The notes under the pieces: model-generated
The model's input: the letters and a program-made list of their open reading frames with translations, nothing else
Told to the model about the DNA's origin: nothing
Databases searched by the model: none
Program-made: the position numbers and the translations under genes
Shown: positions 57,620 through 64,000 of the stretch, piece after piece
How positions within the stretch are numbered: position 1 is the first letter of the stretch
Layout: each line of letters begins with the position of its first letter
From: Paraburkholderia sp. BCC1885
GTDB taxonomy: Bacteria > Pseudomonadota > Gammaproteobacteria > Burkholderiales > Burkholderiaceae
Length of the DNA stretch: 64,000 nucleotides
NCBI RefSeq assembly: GCF_900996235.1
Contig: NZ_CAAJGM010000207.1
Location: forward strand, 1-64,000
Direction: 5' to 3'

Positions 57620-58750
57620 ATGGCGATCAAGATTGCGGTTCTCAAAGAGACTCGGCCCGACGAAACGCGTGTGGCGCTCGTGCCCAGCGTCGTCGACAAG
57701 TTGATCAAACTTGGCGCGCAGGTCTTTATGCAATCGGGCGCGGGTGGCGCCGTCAAGCTGCCCGATGCCGTTTTCAACAATGTGACCTTCGTCCCGGTTG
57801 TCGAGGATCTTGTGCGGGATGCGGACATCGTTCTGGCCGTTCAACCGCCGAGCCTGGAGGCAGTGGGTGCGATGCGAGAGGGCGCGACGCTGATCTCCTT
57901 CGTCTACGCGGACAAGGAGCCGGCGCTAGTGAAGCTGCTTGGCGACAAGAAGATCACCTGCTTCGCCATGGAGCGTATTCCGCGCATCACCCGCGCTCAG
58001 GCGATGGATGCCCTGTCGAGCCAGGCGACCCTTTCCGGATACTATGCCGCCCTCCTGGGTGCCACCCATCTTGCGCGTATTCTGCCCCGGATGACCACGG
58101 CTGTTGGCGCGCTCCGCCCTGCCACCGTTCTGGTCATGGGACTGGGCGTTGCGGGCCTGCAGGCGCTGGCCACCGCCCATCGTCTCGGTGCCGTCGTGGA
58201 GGGCTACGATGTGCGGCCGGAGACCAGAGAGGAGGCGGTCTCCGTCGGGGCCAGGTTTGTCGACACCGGCGTCGACGCCCGCGGCGAGGGCGGCTATGCC
58301 CGCGAACTGACCGAGGATGAGAAGGCCAAGGTCGCCGCAGTGGTCACCGCTCATATCCAGCAGGCCGATATCATCATCACCACCGCGTCGGTGCCCGGCA
58401 AGGCGGCACCCAAACTGATCAGCAAGGCCCAGGTGGAGGGTATGAAGTTGGGCTCGGTCATCATCGATCTGGCCGCCGAAAGCGGCGGCAACTGCGAACT
58501 GACGCAGCCTGGCCAGACCATTCGCGCCGGTCAGGTGACCATCGTCGCCCCGCTCAATGTGCCCGCCATGCTCGGAGAGCACGCAAGCGAACTCTACGCC
58601 AAGAACCTGCTCAACCTGCTCAACCTGCTCATTCACGACCAGCAGGTCAAGCCCGATTGGACCGACGAGGTCGTCGCAAAGACCGCCTTGACCAGCAACA
58701 ATCGGCCGACCGACGCGGCGCCGGACCGGACGACGGCGATCGCCGTTTAG
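57620..58750 (+). CDS. pntAA: NAD(P) transhydrogenase subunit alpha, domain I (NAD-binding)
   Basis: 376 residues: alanine-dehydrogenase/PNT N-terminal half (KETRPDETRVALVP) and Rossmann C-terminal half (GLGVAGLQALATAHRLGAVV). Soluble NAD(H)-binding domain of a split alpha subunit. It binds PntAB/PntB to couple hydride transfer between NADH and NADP+ to proton entry. Pairs tightly with the next two genes. Confidence 0.93.
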   Translation: MAIKIAVLKETRPDETRVALVPSVVDKLIKLGAQVFMQSGAGGAVKLPDAVFNNVTFVPVVEDLVRDADIVLAVQPPSLEAVGAMREGATLISFVYADKEPALVKLLGDKKITCFAMERIPRITRAQAMDALSSQATLSGYYAALLGATHLARILPRMTTAVGALRPATVLVMGLGVAGLQALATAHRLGAVVEGYDVRPETREEAVSVGARFVDTGVDARGEGGYARELTEDEKAKVAAVVTAHIQQADIIITTASVPGKAAPKLISKAQVEGMKLGSVIIDLAAESGGNCELTQPGQTIRAGQVTIVAPLNVPAMLGEHASELYAKNLLNLLNLLIHDQQVKPDWTDEVVAKTALTSNNRPTDAAPDRTTAIAV

Positions 58751-58762
58751 GAGAGGGTATCA

Positions 58763-59086
58763 ATGGATACGCACATCGCAATCACGGGCTTTGTCGCCGT
58801 GTACATTTTCGTTCTGGCAGCCTTCACCGGCTATGAGGTGATCTCGCGCGTACCGGCGATCCTGCACACCCCGCTTATGTCGGGCTCCAACTTCATCCAC
58901 GGCATCGTTGTGGTCGGCGCGCTCTACGCGCTTCTCAACGCGACCTCCTGGCCCGAGCAGGCGATCGGTTTCGTCGGCGTGCTGCTTGGTGCCGCCAACG
59001 CGGGCGGCGGCTACGTGGTCACCGAGCGGATGCTCGCGATGTTCAAACCCAGCGGCACCCGCAAAGCGAAAGGGGACCTGTCATGA
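58763..59086 (+). CDS. pntAB: NAD(P) transhydrogenase subunit alpha, membrane part
   Basis: 107 residues, three to four membrane helices, ending with a short polar tail; matches the separate PntAB subunit of alphaproteobacterial-type enzymes. GGAGAGGG before ATG 58763. Overlaps pntB by 4 bp. Confidence 0.92.
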   Translation: MDTHIAITGFVAVYIFVLAAFTGYEVISRVPAILHTPLMSGSNFIHGIVVVGALYALLNATSWPEQAIGFVGVLLGAANAGGGYVVTERMLAMFKPSGTRKAKGDLS

Positions 59087-60537
59087 TCTTCGAGTGGATC
59101 ATCGGCGCGAGCGATTTCCTGGCCGCCATCCTGTTCATCTTGGGCCTCAAGCGGATGTCGTCGCCGCTGACGGCTACTTCGGGTATCGTGACCGCCGGGA
59201 TCGGCATGCTGGTGGCGGTACTCGCTTCGTTTCTCTACGCCTTTTCGGTCGTTCCTGCCGCCAGGGCCCACGTACCGGTCAATTTCGCGCTCGCCGTCCT
59301 GGCGCTTGCCTTGGGATTGGGTTGGGCCTGGTGGCGGGGCCGGAGCGTCGCGATCACGGCGATGCCGCAGATGGTCGCCCTTTATAATGGCATGGGCGGC
59401 GGCGCGGCCGCGGCGATCGCGGCCGTGGAGCTGTTCGGCGGACGAAATCACGATTTAACGCTCCTCGGCATCACGGCGCTGGGCGCTCTGATCGGCTCGG
59501 TCTCGCTGTCCGGGTCGGTCATTGCCTGGGCCAAGCTGGATGGGCGGATCAACAAGCCATGGCGCTTCAAGGGGCAGCAGGTCTGCAACGGCCTCGTCTT
59601 TTTGATCGCCGTGGGACTTGGTCTGTATCTGGCGATCGCGCCGCAGGGCGCTGAGCGTCTGCCGCTTGTCGGCATCTTCTTCGCCGCCGCCCTGCTGTTC
59701 GGCGCGCTGATGACGGTGCCCATCGGCGGCGCCGACATGCCAGTGGTTATCTCCCTCTACAACGCCTTCACTGGCCTCGCGGTCGGTCTTGAGGGATACG
59801 TACTGCAAAACCCCGCGCTGATGATCGCGGGGATGGTTGTCGGTTCGGCCGGTACCCTGCTGACGCTGCTCATGGCCAAGGCGATGAACCGTTCGGTCAG
59901 TAATGTCCTGTTCAGCAATTTCGGCGATGTAAGCATCGAGCAGCAGGGCGAGATCAAGGGCAGCCTCAAGCCTGTCGAAGCGAGCGACGCGGCCATCGCC
60001 ATGCGATACGCCGGCAAGGTGATCATCGCGCCGGGCTACGGCCTCGCCGCCGCGCAGGCGCAGCAAAAGCTCTATGAGTTCGTCAAGCTGCTTCAGGCGG
60101 CCGGGGTCGAAGTCAAATTCGCGATGCATCCCGTCGCTGGCCGCATGCCTGGCCACATGGACGTGCTGCTCGCCGAGGCCGGGGTTCCCTACGACCTGCT
60201 CGAAGAGATCGACGAAGCCAATGAGGAGTTCAGCACCGCTGACGTCGCGCTCGTCATCGGCGCCAACGACGTCGTCAACCCGGCGGCACGCACCAACAAA
60301 TCATCTCCGATCTACGGCATGCCGATCCTCAATGTCGATCAGGCCCATCAGATCTACGTGGTCAAGCGCGGGCAGGGAAAGGGTTATGCCGGCATCGAGA
60401 ACGAGCTGTTCTACGCGGAAAACTGCAACATGGTCTATGGGGACGCGCAGGCCGTGCTCGCCAGGATGGCCCAGGCGGTGAAGGACCTGGCACCGTCAAC
60501 TGGGGCGCTACCCCAGGCCGTGCCGGCGGTCGTCTAG
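59083..60537 (+). CDS. pntB: NAD(P) transhydrogenase subunit beta
   Basis: 484 residues: about nine membrane helices (1-270) then the NADP(H)-binding domain with GYGLAAAQAQ and the conserved HPVAGRMPGHMDVLLAEA, GANDVVNPAA segments. Completes the proton-translocating transhydrogenase. Balances NADH/NADPH, important when respiration slows. Confidence 0.95.
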   Translation: MIFEWIIGASDFLAAILFILGLKRMSSPLTATSGIVTAGIGMLVAVLASFLYAFSVVPAARAHVPVNFALAVLALALGLGWAWWRGRSVAITAMPQMVALYNGMGGGAAAAIAAVELFGGRNHDLTLLGITALGALIGSVSLSGSVIAWAKLDGRINKPWRFKGQQVCNGLVFLIAVGLGLYLAIAPQGAERLPLVGIFFAAALLFGALMTVPIGGADMPVVISLYNAFTGLAVGLEGYVLQNPALMIAGMVVGSAGTLLTLLMAKAMNRSVSNVLFSNFGDVSIEQQGEIKGSLKPVEASDAAIAMRYAGKVIIAPGYGLAAAQAQQKLYEFVKLLQAAGVEVKFAMHPVAGRMPGHMDVLLAEAGVPYDLLEEIDEANEEFSTADVALVIGANDVVNPAARTNKSSPIYGMPILNVDQAHQIYVVKRGQGKGYAGIENELFYAENCNMVYGDAQAVLARMAQAVKDLAPSTGALPQAVPAVV

Positions 60538-60568
60538 GTCAGAAGCGAATCCAACTGAGGAACACATC

Positions 60569-61603
60569 ATGAAAACGCAAATGCAAGCCGCTGTGGTTGA
60601 AGAGTTCGGCAAGCCGCTGGTGCTGAAGGAACTCGACATTCCGACACCGGGCCCGGGCCAGATTCTGGTCAAGACCGAAGCCTGCGGCGTATGCCACACC
60701 GATTTGCACGCTGCGAATGGGGACTGGCCGTTAAAGCCAGCGTTGCCGTTCACGCCGGGCCATGAGGGTATCGGTATTGTCACCGCCCTCGGCGCGGGTG
60801 TGACGGCAGTGAAGGAGGGCGACCGTGTCGGCGTGCCCTGGCTGTATTCCGCCTGCGGACACTGCGAGTTTTGCCTCGCGGCACGCGAGCCCGTGTGCGC
60901 CGAAGCACAGTTCGGCGGCTACACGAAAAACGGTGGATTTGCCGAATACATCGTGGCGGACCCGAGCTACGTCGCCCACATCCCGGCAGGTCTGGCAGCG
61001 CGCGAAGCCGCACCGCTGATCTGCGCAGGCATCACTTCGTACAAGGGCATCAAGGAGACCCAGGCGCGGCCCGGTGAATGGGTCGTGGTCTCCGGCGTTG
61101 GCGGACTGGGCCATCTAGGTATTCAGTATGCCAAAGCAATGGGCTTGCACGTGTGCGCGGTCGATATCGACGACGGCAAGCTAGCCCATGCGAAACGCCT
61201 CGGCGCCGATGCCGTGGTCAACGCGAAGGACGGCGACCCGATTGCCGCCGTAAGAAAGGCCACTGGCGGCGGCGCGCATGGCGTGCTGATTACGGCGCCG
61301 TCTCTTGGGGCGTTCAAACAGGGCGTCGGCATGACGCGCAAATGCGGTACGTGCGTGCTGGTAGGACTGCCGCCGGGCGAATTTCCCACGCCGCTGTTCG
61401 ATGTCGTCGCCAACTGCATCACGATTCGCGGCTCCTTCGTCGGCAATCGCCGCGATATGGCGGAAGCGCTGGCTTTTGCTGCCGACGGCAAGGTCAAGGC
61501 CGACATCGAACTGCAGCCGCTGTCGGCGATCAACAACGTGTTTCATCGCCTGGCACACGGCGATGTGCCGTCGCGCGTGGTGCTCGAGTTCGCGAGCCGT
61601 TGA
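60569..61603 (+). CDS. adhP: Zinc-dependent alcohol dehydrogenase (AdhP type)
   Basis: 344 residues. Catalytic zinc Cys in CGVCHTDLHA and His in PGHEGIG; structural zinc Cys set in SACGHCEFC; coenzyme site GVGGLGHLGIQYAKAMG. Reduces acetaldehyde or oxidises short alcohols with NAD(H). GAGGAA before ATG 60569, 31 bp after pntB. In a fermentative setting it would reoxidise NADH to ethanol. Confidence 0.92.
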   Translation: MKTQMQAAVVEEFGKPLVLKELDIPTPGPGQILVKTEACGVCHTDLHAANGDWPLKPALPFTPGHEGIGIVTALGAGVTAVKEGDRVGVPWLYSACGHCEFCLAAREPVCAEAQFGGYTKNGGFAEYIVADPSYVAHIPAGLAAREAAPLICAGITSYKGIKETQARPGEWVVVSGVGGLGHLGIQYAKAMGLHVCAVDIDDGKLAHAKRLGADAVVNAKDGDPIAAVRKATGGGAHGVLITAPSLGAFKQGVGMTRKCGTCVLVGLPPGEFPTPLFDVVANCITIRGSFVGNRRDMAEALAFAADGKVKADIELQPLSAINNVFHRLAHGDVPSRVVLEFASR

Positions 61604-61638
61604 CCGTAGAGGCGCCGAGCGCGCAAGGGAGAGCTAAC

Positions 61639-63471
61639 GTGGCTGCGGTACCCGATCCTCAGTCCAGCCCCGGACCTGCCAGTCTGGAATCCGGGTCCGT
61701 CGACGTTCTGCTGTTGCGCGCGGGGCATGATCCCCATGCGCTGGTCCAGATTCTTCGCGAGGCGCAAGCACGGCACACGTGGCTGTCACGCGATCTGCTT
61801 GGCTATATCGCCGGCGCGCTTGGCCTGACACTCGCACATGTGGAAGGCGTCGCAACGTTCTATCGCTTTTTCCATACGAGCCCTGCCGGCGAATACCGCG
61901 TGCTGTTCAGCGACAACATCACCGACCGCATGCAGGGTAACGCGGCCTTGCTGGATGATCTCTGCCGGCGCCTTGGCGTCGAGCGCGGGCAGATGCGCGA
62001 GGATGGCCGGGTCAGCGTCGATTTCTGTTCCTGCACGGGTCTCTGCGATCAGGGGCCGTCCCTGCTGATCAATCATCATCAGGTGGTCACGCGGCTCGAC
62101 GCCGGGCGTATCGCGCAGCTTGCAGAGCTGATTGAATCGCGCGTGCCGGCAGCTCAATGGCCAGCGCACTGGTCCCGGGTAGACGATCACGTTCGTCGTG
62201 CCGATGTCCTGCTTGGCACGACGCTGATACCGGGTTCCGCGATTGCGGCCGCGCTGGCACGCGGCGTTCCCGCGCTGCTCGACGAGATGAACCGCTCGAA
62301 TCTGCGCGGGCGTGGCGGCGCCGGCTTTGTCACCGCCATGAAATGGCAGCTCTGCCGCGACGCCAAAGGCTCTGAACATTACATCGTATGCAACGCGGAC
62401 GAAGGCGAACCGGGCACGTTCAAGGACCGCGTATTGCTGACCCGTCACCCCGACCTGGTGTTCGAAGGGATGACGATCGGTGCGCTGGCGATCGGCGCGC
62501 GGCGCGGGATGCTGTATTTGCGCGGCGAATACCGCTACCTGCTCGAGTCGCTACTGGACGTGCTGCAGCGCCGCCGCGTTGCGCACTTGCTGGGGGATTC
62601 AATTCTGGGCCATGCAGGTTTCGATTTCGACATCGATATCCACGTCGGCGCCGGTGCCTATGTGTGCGGCGAGGAGTCGTCGCTGATCGAATCGCTGGAG
62701 GGCAAGCGCGGCACGCCGCGCATCCGCCCGCCGTTTCCGGCGGAACACGGCTATCTGGACCAGCCGACCGTGGTGGATAACGTCGAGACCCTGTGCGCTG
62801 CCACGCACGTCGCGTTGCAGGGCGGCGCGTGGTGGGCGGCCATTGGCACGCCGAAATCCACCGGCACCAGCCTGCATTCAGTCTCGGGCGACTGCGAGCG
62901 GCCGGGCATCTATGAATATCCGCTGGGCACCAGCGTGGACCGTATCCTCGAAGATTGCGGCGCGCGCGATACCCAGGCGGTACAGGTCGGCGGGCCGTCT
63001 GGGAAGTGCCTTTCGGCCATCGAGTTTGGCCACCGGATTGCGTTCGAAGACGTGCCCTCGGCGGGGGCCTTCATGGTATTCGACCGCTCGCGCGACATGT
63101 TCGAGGTGGCGCGCAACTATGCCGGCTTCTTCGCCGAAGAAAGCTGCGGGTTCTGCACGCCATGCCGGGTCGGCACCGCGCTGGTGGTGAAGAGCATGGA
63201 CAAGCTCGCCGCAGGCCGGGGCTCGCGTCATGACGTGGACCTGCTGTCGGACATCGACAGCTTGATGCACGGCACCACTCATTGCGGGCTCGGCGGCTCA
63301 GCCTGTAATGCGTTGCACGACACGATTGTGAAGTTCCGGCCCGCCTATGAGCGGCGTCTGAAGTCGCTGGAATTCGAGCCTGCATTCGATCTCGTCGCCG
63401 AGATCGAGGCGGCACGCCGTGTGACCGCGCAGGATGACGGCACGGCCACGCAACGGGAGGGCGCAGCATGA
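61639..63471 (+). CDS. hoxF: NAD-reducing hydrogenase diaphorase subunit HoxF
   Basis: 610 residues, the HoxF length. N-terminal 24-kDa-like domain with a [2Fe-2S] Cys set (about 110-160; CSCTGLCDQG), then the 51-kDa-like flavoprotein: GRGGAGFVTAMKW (FMN), NADEGEPGTFKDR, GAGAYVCGEESSLIESLEG (NADH) and CGFCTPCRVGT ([4Fe-4S]). Transfers electrons between NAD(H) and the hydrogenase module. Start is GTG 61639 with AAGGGAGAG upstream. A formate dehydrogenase beta-type diaphorase is the alternative, but HoxU follows. Confidence 0.85.
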   Translation: MAAVPDPQSSPGPASLESGSVDVLLLRAGHDPHALVQILREAQARHTWLSRDLLGYIAGALGLTLAHVEGVATFYRFFHTSPAGEYRVLFSDNITDRMQGNAALLDDLCRRLGVERGQMREDGRVSVDFCSCTGLCDQGPSLLINHHQVVTRLDAGRIAQLAELIESRVPAAQWPAHWSRVDDHVRRADVLLGTTLIPGSAIAAALARGVPALLDEMNRSNLRGRGGAGFVTAMKWQLCRDAKGSEHYIVCNADEGEPGTFKDRVLLTRHPDLVFEGMTIGALAIGARRGMLYLRGEYRYLLESLLDVLQRRRVAHLLGDSILGHAGFDFDIDIHVGAGAYVCGEESSLIESLEGKRGTPRIRPPFPAEHGYLDQPTVVDNVETLCAATHVALQGGAWWAAIGTPKSTGTSLHSVSGDCERPGIYEYPLGTSVDRILEDCGARDTQAVQVGGPSGKCLSAIEFGHRIAFEDVPSAGAFMVFDRSRDMFEVARNYAGFFAEESCGFCTPCRVGTALVVKSMDKLAAGRGSRHDVDLLSDIDSLMHGTTHCGLGGSACNALHDTIVKFRPAYERRLKSLEFEPAFDLVAEIEAARRVTAQDDGTATQREGAA

Positions 63472-64000
63472 GCACACCTGTCAACGCGGGCAGTACCAAC
63501 GGTACCAGCCACGCTTTCTCGCTCGACGGTGAGGACGTCCCATTCGAGCCCGGCGACACCATCCTGCAGGCCGCGCGGCGGGCGGGCCGTTATATTCCGC
63601 ACCTGTGCTGGCATCCGGACTTTCATCCGCAGGGTTCGTGCCGTGTGTGCACCGTGAAGGTCAAGGGCCGCCCTGGTTCGGCCTGCACGATGCACGCCGC
63701 TGACGGGCAAAAAGTCGAAAGCAATACCGACGAGCTGAACGCCGAGCGAAAGATGCTGTTGCAGATGCTATTCGTCGAGGGCAATCACTTTTGCCCCTCG
63801 TGCGAAAAAAGCGGCAACTGCCTGCTGCAGGCGACGGCCTACGAGATGAACATGGAGGGCGTGCTGTTCGACGAGTTCTATCCGCGCCGGCCGATCGACG
63901 CGAGCCACCCCGACGTCATGATCGACTTCAACCGCTGCATTCTGTGCGAGCTATGCGTGCGGGCGAGTAACGATATCGACGGCAAAGACGTTTTCGCCAT
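63468..64000 (+). CDS. hoxU: HoxU ferredoxin-like subunit (5' part, runs off the window)
   Basis: 177 residues are visible. [2Fe-2S] ferredoxin fold (HLCWHPDFHPQGSCRVC), then FVEGNHFCPSCEKSGNC ([4Fe-4S], NuoG-type His-ligand region) and the start of a second ferredoxin site CILCELC. Passes electrons from HoxF to the hydrogenase dimer HoxYH, which should follow downstream. ATG 63468 overlaps hoxF by 4 bp. Confidence 0.85.
   Translation, partial: MSTPVNAGSTNGTSHAFSLDGEDVPFEPGDTILQAARRAGRYIPHLCWHPDFHPQGSCRVCTVKVKGRPGSACTMHAADGQKVESNTDELNAERKMLLQMLFVEGNHFCPSCEKSGNCLLQATAYEMNMEGVLFDEFYPRRPIDASHPDVMIDFNRCILCELCVRASNDIDGKDVFA

Overview
The window reads as high-GC DNA from a Burkholderia-type betaproteobacterium (Burkholderia/Paraburkholderia/Caballeronia). 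The porin, the DUF3300-DUF2950 pair, the PHA synthase and the protein relatedness all point that way. It is dominated by genes for life without oxygen: three Fnr-family regulators, two NarL-type response regulators with two PAS histidine kinases, universal stress proteins, arginine deiminase fermentation, an acetate/PHA branch, a family-B terminal oxidase, an asparagine-to-alanine decarboxylation cycle, proton-translocating transhydrogenase and the start of an NAD-linked hydrogenase. In gene content it resembles the low-oxygen-activated (lxa) locus described in Burkholderia cenocepacia. That is a comparison from memory; no search was run.

The unifying signal is a 14-bp FNR-type palindrome (TTGAY-N4-RTCAA). 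I read about sixteen copies, nearly all between genes. In most promoters the box centre lies 31-34 bp from a plausible -10 hexamer, the spacing of class II FNR-activated promoters.

Layout. 0.2-7.7 kb, minus strand: a Cys-rich hypothetical gene, an FNR-type regulator, a stand-alone receiver protein, a NarL-type regulator, a PAS kinase, two UspA proteins and oleate hydratase. 8.0-16.3 kb, plus strand: a small protein, then arcD, an Orn/Lys/Arg decarboxylase, arcA, arcB, arcC and a cysteine-free Fnr-like regulator. 16.4-21.5 kb, minus: phaC, MaoC-Pta fusion, ackA and fabI (read in that order). 21.8-24.0 kb, minus: a second PAS kinase and a second 4-Cys FNR-type regulator. 24.3-29.5 kb, plus: di-, tri- and di-haem cytochromes c around a family-B haem-copper oxidase. 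29.5-36.3 kb: a gene graveyard (LysR, SDR, IS3, IS6, P-type ATPase and EtfA remnants) with three islands of intact genes: a small protein, a response regulator that lost its phosphoacceptor Asp, and a lipocalin. 36.4-40.7 kb, plus: lipoprotein, BON proteins, copper-type P-ATPase and a phasin-like pseudogene. 40.9-47.4 kb, minus: ansB, asdA, aspT and a porin. 47.4-55.9 kb: small membrane protein, LemA pseudogene, YSC84 protein, frameshifted UbiB-type kinase, DUF2950/DUF3300 and an MlaE pseudogene. 56.1-64.0 kb, plus: aldehyde dehydrogenase, pntAA-pntAB-pntB, zinc alcohol dehydrogenase, hoxF and the 5' part of hoxU.

Inferred joint function: under oxygen limitation the FNR proteins would switch on ATP from arginine and acetyl-phosphate, proton-motive force from amino-acid decarboxylation/antiport, redox balancing (transhydrogenase, alcohol and aldehyde dehydrogenases, PHA, hydrogenase), respiration with a probably high-affinity oxidase, and general stress proteins.
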